64,000 nucleotides of DNA from Pedobacter boryungensis (GTDB taxonomy: Bacteria > Bacteroidota > Bacteroidia > Sphingobacteriales > Sphingobacteriaceae): NCBI RefSeq assembly GCF_013204825.1, contig NZ_JABMKV010000002.1:310001-374000 (forward strand), in the 5' to 3' direction. A program made the translations under genes and the position numbers. This document shows positions 15,985 to 23,983 of the stretch, piece after piece. The notes under the pieces were generated by a model. The model was not told where the DNA came from, searched no databases, and worked only from the letters and a program-made list of their open reading frames with translations. Every line of letters begins with the position of its first letter. Within the stretch, counting starts at the first letter, position 1.

Positions 15985-16536
15985 ATGTCAAGACCCATTT
16001 CCGGCCTAAAATTAAGGCAAGTTGCAGATCTAACTTTTCAGATGGTTACGAATGCTAAAATTACGCAAGCCCCTGTCGATGTTGATGTAATTGCAAAGTA
16101 TTGTGGAGTAAGTGTAGAAAAAACTGATCTCGGCCAAGATGTTACTGGCTTACTAATAGCGCAAGGAGATGATGCAGTAATTGCATACAGTGCAAATCAA
16201 GGAGAACAGAGACGTCGTTTTACGATAGCACACGAATTGGGACATTTTGTTTTACATAGAGATGAGGGAACTGATACAGTTTTCGTCGACAAAGATTTTA
16301 TTGTTAAATATCGAAGCAATAAACTATACTCGGATCTGGAGTTGAGACAGGAGCAAGAGGCGAATGCCTTTGCAGCTTCATTATTAATGCCAAGGGAATT
16401 TATTTTTGAAGAAATATCAAAAGATAGAGTTAGAAATTTACCAGAAGCCGAATTAATTTCTGAATTAGCAAAGACATTCAACGTGAGCGTCCCAGCGATG
16501 ACATTTAGATTGAGCAACCTTAACATTTTATATTAG
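15985..16536 (+). CDS. ImmA/IrrE-family metallopeptidase
   Basis: The 183-residue protein carries the gluzincin-type motif HELGH (H83, E84, H87) and the downstream EQEANAFAASLLMP with E125 as probable third ligand. These are the hallmark of the ImmA/IrrE (COG2856) family. Members cleave an XRE repressor on an inducing signal. The gene begins 1 nt after the XRE stop, so the two are cotranscribed. No extra sensor domain (such as GAF in IrrE) is present. The triggering signal is unknown. Confidence 0.92.
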   Translation: MSRPISGLKLRQVADLTFQMVTNAKITQAPVDVDVIAKYCGVSVEKTDLGQDVTGLLIAQGDDAVIAYSANQGEQRRRFTIAHELGHFVLHRDEGTDTVFVDKDFIVKYRSNKLYSDLELRQEQEANAFAASLLMPREFIFEEISKDRVRNLPEAELISELAKTFNVSVPAMTFRLSNLNILY

Positions 16537-16844
16537 TTATATGTTGATCTGGCATTAAAAGTGCTGAAAAGCGTCATGTTTAACTTGATCAAAAGCATTT
16601 TTCATCACTTGACAATTTTGACATAATCAAATGCTGTGTGGTTTCGTATCCTTGTAATTTCATACTTCCTGAAAATAAACATTAACCTCACTATAGGCAA
16701 CGGGATGATAGCGCCAGCAAAGCACCTTATCGCAATGCTAATCGCCTTATACCACTATTTCTCAAAATCCATGAGGCAACATTATCGGGTAATCCTATTT
16801 ATTAAGGAAAATCTATCTTACCTTAACTCATTGTAAAAACAAAA
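16537..16844. other. Non-coding stretch between immA-like gene and tRNA-Arg
   Basis: I see no convincing gene or RNA here. A 66-codon frame at 16636-16836 has no ribosome site, no family and poor composition. It may be decayed sequence at the right border of the island. Confidence 0.5.
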
Positions 16845-16872
16845 AAGCCTGCAATCCTCTATTTGCAGGCTT
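16845..16872 (-). terminator. Terminator of tRNA-Arg
   Basis: AAGCCTGCAA and TTGCAGGCTT form a perfect 10-bp hairpin. On the minus strand it is followed by TTTTTTGTTTTT. It lies just beyond the 3' end of the tRNA. Confidence 0.85.
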
Positions 16873-16892
16873 AAGAGTTTAAATGTTCGTTG

Positions 16893-16964
16893 TGGTCCCG
16901 ACGGGAATCGAACCCATATCTAAAGTTTAGGAAACTTCTATTCTATCCGTTGAACTACGGGACC
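16893..16964 (-). tRNA. tRNA-Arg (anticodon CCU)
   Basis: Seventy-two nucleotides fold as a standard tRNA: acceptor stem GGTCCCG / CGGGACC (7 bp), a T arm with GGTTCGATTCC, and an anticodon loop TTCCTAA carrying CCT, which reads AGG. The CCA end is not encoded. A terminator follows. It borders the Ubl island, but I found no duplicated tRNA end that would mark integration. Confidence 0.95.
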
Positions 16965-17059
16965 AGTAATTAGATGCAACTATATCTAATGCCGCAAATA
17001 TATAAAAATATCACACGCAACTTTATATAAATCTTGGGGTGTAACTGTGGTAGTCAAAC

Positions 17060-17713
17060 TTAGTTGGCTTTTAAAAAGACAACGCTTTTCCCATTCATTA
17101 AACCAGTTGTTTTCCCATTTTTAAGCTGTTCACATTGTAATACATAAAGTACTTGAGCATTCTCTGGTAAGGGAGGGAATTGAAAATCTAAACTTCCATT
17201 TTTTTCTCCTTCTTTAGTTTCCCCTTCTAGCTTTTCGATAGCTATAGGAACTAGCAACGTTTCATCTGTAGCAATACGCAAAATACTCAGCTTGTAACTC
17301 GAAATAATATTCAAATAGTAATTAAGCGTAAGGGTATGCTTTGCATTTTCGTTTTTATGGTTAAGTGTAAATCTCCCCTTTTTAGAAATTGGGTAATCTA
17401 ACCTCATTTCCATTCCATCAAAACCTGCATAGTTATAAACCTCATTGGCTTTTTTCTGCTGACGGAAAACAGATACGAGTCTGCTCCAAAACTTTCCATT
17501 TTTAAAGCCAGGAGCAAATTCATTTACCGCATCGAAAATGATTTTTGCCATTAAGTTAGCTTGTGCTTGGTTTGTTGAACTAGCAACCATCCCATCAGAT
17601 TTCTCCCAAACCGTTCTTTTCTTCCTGCCATGAAAACCATAAGCCTGGCTATCCACAAATGTGATATCGCCAATAGTGCCACTTAATTTAATAACCGAAC
17701 GAGCTTTTGCCAT
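17060..17713 (-). CDS. Conserved hypothetical protein of Bacteroidota
   Basis: I choose the ATG at 17713 (MAKARSVIKLSG, 217 residues) over one 8 codons upstream because the shorter N-terminus fits similar proteins I recall. The N-terminal stretch IKLSGTIGDITFVDSQAYG followed by a basic segment is a recurrent pattern of short Bacteroidota proteins without assigned function. There is no signal peptide or membrane helix. The rest looks beta-rich. It is monocistronic. An 11-bp tandem repeat lies upstream of it. Confidence 0.75.
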   Translation of the reverse strand: MAKARSVIKLSGTIGDITFVDSQAYGFHGRKKRTVWEKSDGMVASSTNQAQANLMAKIIFDAVNEFAPGFKNGKFWSRLVSVFRQQKKANEVYNYAGFDGMEMRLDYPISKKGRFTLNHKNENAKHTLTLNYYLNIISSYKLSILRIATDETLLVPIAIEKLEGETKEGEKNGSLDFQFPPLPENAQVLYVLQCEQLKNGKTTGLMNGKSVVFLKAN

Positions 17714-17787
17714 AAAAAATGTATATTTAAAAACCATTCAATATACAACGATTTTCCGTTATAAATCCTAAATTTTTCTTAATGCTT

Positions 17788-17831
17788 ACCGCGACACTAA
17801 GGCGACCTCATCGCGACCTTACCGCGACTTA
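17788..17831. repeat. Four imperfect 11-bp tandem repeats (core GCGAC)
   Basis: Units ACCGCGACACT, AAGGCGACCTC, ATCGCGACCTT and ACCGCGACTTA follow each other without gaps. Each keeps GCGAC at the same phase. They lie 75-118 nt upstream of the start of the hypothetical gene at 17713. The 11-nt period is close to one helical turn, so repeated protein binding on one DNA face is possible. Confidence 0.6.
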
Positions 17832-18002
17832 TGTTTTAGTGGGCTTCTAGTTTAGTTCGATATTAGCTTAGGTGATCTGCTAGTCTTGGTGCAGACAGCT
17901 TTTCAAAAATGCACCTTTTCTCGAAGAAGACTCGGACTAGACTAGTAGGAGATCATTCGCTGTTGGTCGGCAATATAAAAGGATACAATGAGGGATAAAT
18001 AA

Positions 18003-18035
18003 CATCTCCCCTTTCCCTTAAGAAAAGGGGAGATG
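18003..18035 (-). terminator. Terminator-like 12-bp hairpin after azoR
   Basis: CATCTCCCCTTT and AAAGGGGAGATG form a perfect 12-bp stem with a 9-nt loop, starting 3 nt after the azoR stop. The T run on the minus strand is weak (TTATTTAT). Similar GC-rich palindromes are often dispersed repeats in related genomes, so it may be either. Confidence 0.55.
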
Positions 18036-18037
18036 GT

Positions 18038-18640
18038 TTAATTAATTAAAATACTCTCAATTCCTTTAGCTAATGTATTGTCTTGAATTCCAGGAATTGA
18101 AGTGCCTTCTGCACGAATAATAGTTACATCGGTTATACCTAAAAAAGCAAATACCGATTTTAAATAAGGCGTTGCTGTATCATAAGCCGCCATAGGGCCA
18201 TCTGTATAAATTCCTCCAGAAGAGAAAGCGATGTAGAGCTTTTTGTTTTTAATTAATCCCTCTGGGCCATTCTCACTGTATTTAAAAGTAACTCCTGATC
18301 TACAGATATGATCAATCCAAGCTTTTAAATTAGAAGGGATACTGAAATTATATAAGGGCACGCCCAACACAATAATATCTGATTCCATGATTTCGGCAAT
18401 GGCTTCATTAGAGTGCTTAATGGCAACTAAATCTTCTGGTGTTCTATTTTCTTCGGGAGTAAAAAATGCATTTAAATGCGCTTCTTCTAAATGTGGGAAT
18501 CGTTTATCTACCAGATTAACTTCCTTAACCACACTATCGGCATAAGCCAATTGTAGTTTATCTATAATCGCATTGCCTAATCTAATGCTGTAAGAAGCAT
18601 CTCCCCTTGGGCTAGAAATAATGTGTAATATCTTTTTCAT
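18038..18640 (-). CDS. azoR: FMN-dependent NADH-azoreductase
   Basis: With the ATG at 18640 the protein has 200 residues, the usual length. An upstream TTG frame to 18703 is not needed. It shows the flavodoxin-like AzoR pattern: the FMN phosphate loop SSPRGDASYS near residue 8, VPLYNFSIPSNLKAWIDH and the Gly-rich SSGGIYTDGP segment. AzoR reduces azo dyes and quinones with NADH and protects against thiol-reactive electrophiles. It is divergent from an HxlR regulator, a pairing typical of quinone-responsive control. Confidence 0.92.
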   Translation of the reverse strand: MKKILHIISSPRGDASYSIRLGNAIIDKLQLAYADSVVKEVNLVDKRFPHLEEAHLNAFFTPEENRTPEDLVAIKHSNEAIAEIMESDIIVLGVPLYNFSIPSNLKAWIDHICRSGVTFKYSENGPEGLIKNKKLYIAFSSGGIYTDGPMAAYDTATPYLKSVFAFLGITDVTIIRAEGTSIPGIQDNTLAKGIESILIN

Positions 18641-18660
18641 TGTTTTATAATTTATATCAA

Positions 18661-18668
18661 CAAATCTA
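18661..18668 (-). promoter_or_regulatory. -7 element of azoR
   Basis: On the minus strand TAGATTTG matches TAnnTTTG, 20 nt before the azoR ATG. I see no clear -33 box; the operator at 18680-18703 occupies that place. Confidence 0.5.
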
Positions 18669-18679
18669 TTTAGATTTGC

Positions 18680-18703
18680 TTGTATAATATTAGTAGTATA
18701 CAA
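18680..18703. promoter_or_regulatory. Inverted repeat operator between azoR and the HxlR regulator
   Basis: TTGTATA (18680-18686) and TATACAA (18697-18703) form a perfect inverted repeat with a 10-nt spacer. A further TTGTATA occurs at 18720. Position between the divergent genes and overlap with the azoR -33 region suggest the HxlR binding site. Confidence 0.55.
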
Positions 18704-18750
18704 AAGGTTAGTGCTAATTTTTTGTATAGTGTAATGATAATCAGTTAGTT

Positions 18751-19104
18751 ATGGAAAATGAAGAGAGTGGGGAAGCTTGTAATGCCTTTCTAAATCCTAT
18801 TGGCGATGCTTTATATGTAATTGGGGGAAAGTGGAAACTACGTGTAATTTCGGGACTAAGAGATGGAAGTAAACGGTTCAATGAAATTCAAAGAGCAGTA
18901 CATGGAATTTCTGCTCGTGTGCTTTCGGCTGAGTTAAAGGAATTGGAGTTGAATGGTTTTGTTAAAAGAATAGTTCATCACCAACAAACACCCGTGGTAG
19001 TAGAATACCAACTTACCGAATATGCAGGAAGTTTAAGCAATGTGCTACATGCTTTAGCCGATTGGGGAACGATGCATCGTGATAAGTTGAGACGAGATAG
19101 GTAG
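18751..19104 (+). CDS. HxlR-family transcriptional regulator
   Basis: The 117-residue winged-helix protein has the HxlR core: IGGKWKLRVISGLRDGSKRF, then NEIQRAVHGISARVLSAELKELE and the wing VEYQLTEYAG. A Cys (C9) lies near the N-terminus, the position of the redox-sensing Cys in YodB/QsrR-type members. It is divergent from azoR and probably represses it until quinones or diamide modify the Cys. Confidence 0.92.
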   Translation: MENEESGEACNAFLNPIGDALYVIGGKWKLRVISGLRDGSKRFNEIQRAVHGISARVLSAELKELELNGFVKRIVHHQQTPVVVEYQLTEYAGSLSNVLHALADWGTMHRDKLRRDR

Positions 19105-19297
19105 CGTATTTGGTTGAATAAGCTAAACCGAATTACGAAAACAAGATAGTAGTAAATAAAAAATAGCAAGTTTTAACCTATGCTGAATGGTAAATAATAG
19201 CAACAATCTTGTTAAGCGAGAACGTTTAACGATAATAATTCTGTTTTTTTAATTATTATAACTAAACTTACAGTAGGAATTTACTGATCTTCTATAA

Positions 19298-20032
19298 ATG
19301 CTCAAAACATTCGTCCCTTTTTATGTAATATGTTTCTTTTGGATGACAGCAACCAGTGTTCTTGCACAATCTGATCAGCCAGATAGCTTAAAAAAAGAAC
19401 ATAACAAATATGTAGAAAACTACTTCAATAAAGCCATTGATCAACAATCTAGGTTAATAAATGGAAGACAATATAATTTTTATAATACAGCGATAGAAGG
19501 TTTTGGTTACTTCATGGAAACGCGAAAATTTGTAAATGGTACAGTGAATTATGATGGTTTTCGCTTTGAAAATGTCCCTCTAATTTACGACCAATTTAAA
19601 GACCTTCTCATAAGTACAACAGGCGATGATTTAATGGCGTATAGCCTATTAAGTGAAAGAGTAAAAGATTTTTATGTTCATGATCATCACTTTGTTCGAG
19701 TAGCTGTAGATTCCACTACGACAAACTCACCGATTCGAACTGGATTTTATGACCTCATACACGATGGTAAAATCAAAGTTCTAGTAAAGAGAAGGAAGAC
19801 TATTCAAGAAAATTCAAAAGCACAGAAATATTTTTCATCATACACTGACTATTTTGTACAAAAAGACAATGTATATTATAAAATTAGTAGCGAATCGTCA
19901 TTTATGAGATTATTTAAGGAAGAAAAAGATAGTTTTAGAAAACAGCTAAAGAACCAGGCCATAAAATTTAGAAAACAGCCAGAAGAAGCAATGATACTAT
20001 TAGGAAATTATTATAACACTTTGAGCAATTAA
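19298..20032 (+). CDS. Secreted hypothetical protein, first gene of a TonB receptor operon
   Basis: A signal peptide (about 1-24, ending SVLAQ) precedes 220 residues rich in aromatic and charged amino acids. I recognise no domain. It ends 1 nt before the TonB receptor, so the two are cotranscribed and probably coupled in translation. A role in the envelope or in substrate capture by the receptor is an inference from position. Confidence 0.8.
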   Translation: MLKTFVPFYVICFFWMTATSVLAQSDQPDSLKKEHNKYVENYFNKAIDQQSRLINGRQYNFYNTAIEGFGYFMETRKFVNGTVNYDGFRFENVPLIYDQFKDLLISTTGDDLMAYSLLSERVKDFYVHDHHFVRVAVDSTTTNSPIRTGFYDLIHDGKIKVLVKRRKTIQENSKAQKYFSSYTDYFVQKDNVYYKISSESSFMRLFKEEKDSFRKQLKNQAIKFRKQPEEAMILLGNYYNTLSN

Positions 20033-20033
20033 T

Positions 20034-22805
20034 ATGCGTTTGTTAGGCCTCTTAATAGTATTGATGACTACCATGTTTATAAAAGCATCGGCACAAAAGC
20101 CCGATGATATTTTGTTTACGGTTAACTATACAAATGCTAATCTTAAGCAGGTTGTTTTAGATTTAGAGGCAAAAAGTGGAGTGCATTTCTTTTACGATCC
20201 GATTCAAGCAGATAGCCTTGCCATTACATTCAAGGCCGAAAAAAAGAGCTTAGATGATATCTTAACTAATGTTTTTAAGAATACAGGGTTCAACTTTTTA
20301 CGTCATGAACAGCAAGTATTCCTTAGCAAAACGAAATCATTAAACGTTAATCTTGCATCAGATTATTATCCTAAAGACACTAAATCTACTGCCCAAACCA
20401 ATGTCAATCCTGCTCAACAGAAGCTAGCGTTAATGCAAAATAGAAATGCACAAAATGCTAATTTGGCAAATAAGATTTATGAAATCGGTTTTAAAACAAA
20501 TCAAATTAAAAGTAAATCAGTAACTATTGCTGGCTATATACGTGATTTAAAAACTGGTGATCCTATTGCAGGTGGAAGTATTTTTGTAGTTAATTCACCT
20601 CTAGGAGCAATTTCAGATGATAATGGTTTTTATACACTTACATTACCAAGCGGAAAGCAAACACTTTTAGTGAAAGCGGGTGGTCATGCAGATGCGCAAA
20701 GGCAATTGATTTTATACGATGATGGGAATTTAGATATCACTGTGCAAGAATCTATTTATGCGTTAAAAGAAGTTAAAATATCTGCTGACCGAATTGCGAA
20801 TGTAAAAAGTTTAGAGATGGGTGTTAACCGTTTAGATATTAAAGCTATAAAACAGGTGCCAACTGTTTTTGGAGAGCCTGATATTTTAAGAGTGATATTA
20901 ACACTTCCAGGAGTACAATCTGTTGGAGAAGCTAGTACTGGATTTAATGTTCGCGGTGGCTCAGCGGATCAGAATTTGATCTTACTAAATGACGCAACAA
21001 TTTATAATCCGTCCCACTTTTTCGGATTTTTCTCTGCTTTCAATCCAGATGTAGTCAAGGATGTTCAACTGTATAAAAGCACTATACCAGAAAAATTTGG
21101 AGGTAGACTGTCGTCGGTATTAGAAGTGACAAATAGAGAAGGTAATATGAAAAAATTTACCGGAACAGCAGGTATTGGATTAATTACAAGTAGATTAAAT
21201 ATTGAAGGACCAATAGACAGCAATAAAACATCGTTTATATTTGGCGGACGTACTACGTATTCGAATTGGTTACTAAAACTCTTGCCAGATGCATATAAAC
21301 GAAGTAAGGCATCCTTTACAGACTTGAATTTAGGCATAACTCACATTTTTAACGAAAAGAATAAAATCTCTTTATCAGGCTATTATAGTACAGACGACTT
21401 TAAATTAAATAGCGATACCGCATACGCCTATGCCAATAAGAACGGTTCTATTAAATGGAAGCATGATTTCAATGATAAATTTTCTGGAACATTAACCAGT
21501 GGTGTTGATTTATATTCATATAACGTAAAGGCAGATGTAAATCCTATAAATGCCTATAAACTTGATTTTAGTATCGCTCAGTATAATTTTAAAACAGACT
21601 TTAATTATCGCTTAAACGAAAAGCATACCATTGGTTTCGGGTTATCAAGCATTTACTATCAACTTAAACCGGGCAGCTTTAAGCCTTTAGGTGAAAAATC
21701 ACTCGTTAAAACAGATATTATAGAGCAAGAACAAGCTTTGGAAAGTGCAATTTACCTAGGAGATAAATATGATGTTACAAATGATTTATCTTTTGACGTT
21801 GGGCTTCGTTATTCGTTATACAATTATTTAGGAGCACATACGATTAATAACTATGCACCTAATTTGCCAATAGAAGAGGTAAATCAAATAGGTACTACCA
21901 CTTATGCGAAAAACAAATTCATACAAACCTATCATGGGCCAGAAATAAGAGCATCGGCTAGGTATAGTTTTAATCAAGATCTTTCCATCAAGGCATCTTA
22001 CAATACGCTGAGACAATACATCCACCTTTTATCTAATACAACAGCAATAGCGCCAACAGATGTTTGGAAACTAAGCGATCCTAATATTAAACCCCAATTT
22101 GGAAGTCAAGTATCCTTAGGCATTTACAAGAATTTCAAAAACCAAACCATTGAGACTTCTATTGAAGTGTACTACAAGAAGATTAAAGATTATCTTGATT
22201 ATAAAAGTGGTGCCGTACTTGTGCTTAATCATCATATAGAAACGGATGTAGTTGGCACAAAAGGTAAAGCCTATGGAGCTGAATTCTTTTTGAAAAAGAA
22301 TACGGGTAAATTGAATGGCTGGTTAAGCTATGCATACTCAAGAACATTGCTTAAAATGGATAACCCGATTGCAGGCGCAACAATTAATAATGGTGCAGAT
22401 TACCCAGCTAATTATGATAAGCCACATGCATTTAATTTTACAGGGAATTATCGTATGAAACAACGCTATAGTATATCTTTAAATATGACCTATAGTACAG
22501 GTAGGCCAATTACACTTCCTATTGCTAAATATTATTATGGAGGTAGTGAGCGAGTTTATTATTCTGATAGAAATAGTTACAGAATTCCTGATTATTTTAG
22601 AATGGATTTATCTTTTAATGTAGAGGGTAATCACAAATTGAAACAAAAAACACATAATTCATGGACGTTTGGCGTGTATAACCTTACCGGTACAAAGAAC
22701 GCGTATTCTACTTATTTTGTTCAAGAAAGCGGAGTAATTAATGGATATAAACTTTCGATATTTGCCAGTGCGATCCCTTTTGTAAATTACAATATTAGAT
22801 TTTAA
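20034..22805 (+). CDS. TonB-dependent receptor with STN and carboxypeptidase-like domains
   Basis: The 923-residue outer-membrane receptor has a signal peptide (about 1-20), a secretin/TonB N-terminal (STN) domain (about 27-85), an Ala/Asn/Gln-rich linker, a carboxypeptidase-regulatory-like beta domain (about 165-245), the plug (about 265-375, with GFNVRGGSADQNLILLND) and a 22-strand-type barrel ending in an aromatic (NIRF). STN domains usually signal to an anti-sigma factor, but no sigma/anti-sigma pair is nearby. It is followed after 3 nt by a DUF4249 gene, a known pairing. The substrate is unknown. Confidence 0.93.
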   Translation: MRLLGLLIVLMTTMFIKASAQKPDDILFTVNYTNANLKQVVLDLEAKSGVHFFYDPIQADSLAITFKAEKKSLDDILTNVFKNTGFNFLRHEQQVFLSKTKSLNVNLASDYYPKDTKSTAQTNVNPAQQKLALMQNRNAQNANLANKIYEIGFKTNQIKSKSVTIAGYIRDLKTGDPIAGGSIFVVNSPLGAISDDNGFYTLTLPSGKQTLLVKAGGHADAQRQLILYDDGNLDITVQESIYALKEVKISADRIANVKSLEMGVNRLDIKAIKQVPTVFGEPDILRVILTLPGVQSVGEASTGFNVRGGSADQNLILLNDATIYNPSHFFGFFSAFNPDVVKDVQLYKSTIPEKFGGRLSSVLEVTNREGNMKKFTGTAGIGLITSRLNIEGPIDSNKTSFIFGGRTTYSNWLLKLLPDAYKRSKASFTDLNLGITHIFNEKNKISLSGYYSTDDFKLNSDTAYAYANKNGSIKWKHDFNDKFSGTLTSGVDLYSYNVKADVNPINAYKLDFSIAQYNFKTDFNYRLNEKHTIGFGLSSIYYQLKPGSFKPLGEKSLVKTDIIEQEQALESAIYLGDKYDVTNDLSFDVGLRYSLYNYLGAHTINNYAPNLPIEEVNQIGTTTYAKNKFIQTYHGPEIRASARYSFNQDLSIKASYNTLRQYIHLLSNTTAIAPTDVWKLSDPNIKPQFGSQVSLGIYKNFKNQTIETSIEVYYKKIKDYLDYKSGAVLVLNHHIETDVVGTKGKAYGAEFFLKKNTGKLNGWLSYAYSRTLLKMDNPIAGATINNGADYPANYDKPHAFNFTGNYRMKQRYSISLNMTYSTGRPITLPIAKYYYGGSERVYYSDRNSYRIPDYFRMDLSFNVEGNHKLKQKTHNSWTFGVYNLTGTKNAYSTYFVQESGVINGYKLSIFASAIPFVNYNIRF

Positions 22806-22808
22806 GGA

Positions 22809-23978
22809 ATGAAAGCATATAAATACACCTATCTAATTTTGCTTACATTCATAGTAATGTCTTGCAAGCAATCCTTTAAACCCGAAGTAACTACAATAAA
22901 TAGTAATTTACTGGTGGTTGAAGGCATGATTAATGCTGGAGCAGATTCGACAATTATTAAATTGAGTAGAACTGTGATTATTGCTAACAAAAACACGGCA
23001 AAACCAGAGATTGGTGCTACTGTTGTTGTTGAAAGTGATGCAAATGAAAAGTATCCTTTAATAGAAGAACTTCCAGGCAAATATGCAAAATTAGCTTTGA
23101 ACTTAAACAGCAATAAAAAGTACAGATTAAGCATTAAAACTAAAGGCGGTGTAAGTTATTTGTCTGATTTTGTAGAAGCAAAAATTACCCCCCCAATTGA
23201 CAGTGTAAGTTGGGCGGCTAAAAATGATGGTGTTCAACTCTACGCGAATACCCATGATGCAACTAATAATACCCGGTACTATCGTTGGGAGTATGTAGAA
23301 ACCTGGCTTTTTCATGCCGAATATGAGTCTAGATATATTTCTGATGGGAAGAAAATTTTAGACCGCGATATGAATACCCAAAATATTTATACCTGCTGGC
23401 AGAGCTACAAATCAAGTTCCATAATATTAGGATCTTCATCAAAACTAGAGAATGACGTAATGTATTTAAGTCCCCTAACTTTTATTCCTTCAACTTCTGA
23501 AAAGATTGAAGAAAAATATAGCATCCTTGTAAAACAATATGCATTAACTAAAGAAGCTTTTGGATTTTGGGAAAAACTTAAAAAGAATACAGAAAGCCTA
23601 GGCTCTATATTTGATGCGCAACCATCTCAATTAACAGGAAACATTCACAATGTAAATGATCCGGCAGAACCAGTTATTGGGTATATCAGTGTAGGAACCA
23701 CGCAACAGAAACGCATATTTATTCCAAAAGATAAATTGCCAAAATGGACAACAATCTATCCTTATGAATGTACAACGCCAACAGATACTGTTTGGGTTAC
23801 TGAACCAAAAACAGGATCAAAACTAGAAGACATGCTGTTTCATTCGTTTATTTTAGTCCCTTTAGATCCTCTTTATGCAAAGAATGGTACTACGATAATT
23901 GGGCATTATGGTACTACAAAACAATGTGGCGATTGTACGATAAGAGGAACAAATAAGAAACCTGATTTTTGGCAATAA
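22809..23978 (+). CDS. DUF4249 lipoprotein
   Basis: The 389-residue protein has a lipoprotein signal with lipobox around FIVMSCKQ (Cys near residue 19) and then the DUF4249 pattern, including LVVEGMINAGADSTIIKLSRTV (partly listed) and a late Cys-containing DCTIRG segment. DUF4249 proteins are surface or periplasmic lipoproteins encoded next to TonB receptors and may act as receptor partners. It sits between the receptor and an MG2 protein in the same operon. Confidence 0.88.
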   Translation: MKAYKYTYLILLTFIVMSCKQSFKPEVTTINSNLLVVEGMINAGADSTIIKLSRTVIIANKNTAKPEIGATVVVESDANEKYPLIEELPGKYAKLALNLNSNKKYRLSIKTKGGVSYLSDFVEAKITPPIDSVSWAAKNDGVQLYANTHDATNNTRYYRWEYVETWLFHAEYESRYISDGKKILDRDMNTQNIYTCWQSYKSSSIILGSSSKLENDVMYLSPLTFIPSTSEKIEEKYSILVKQYALTKEAFGFWEKLKKNTESLGSIFDAQPSQLTGNIHNVNDPAEPVIGYISVGTTQQKRIFIPKDKLPKWTTIYPYECTTPTDTVWVTEPKTGSKLEDMLFHSFILVPLDPLYAKNGTTIIGHYGTTKQCGDCTIRGTNKKPDFWQ

Positions 23979-23983
23979 AACAC

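Noticed and set aside
16636..16836. 66-codon plus-strand ORF between the immA-like gene and tRNA-Arg
   Set aside because: No ribosome site, no family resemblance and an odd amino-acid mix; more likely non-coding sequence.
16893..16964. tRNA-Arg as the attachment site of an integrated island containing the Ubl system
   Set aside because: The position is suggestive, but there is no integrase and I found no repeat of the tRNA 3' end near 10 kb.
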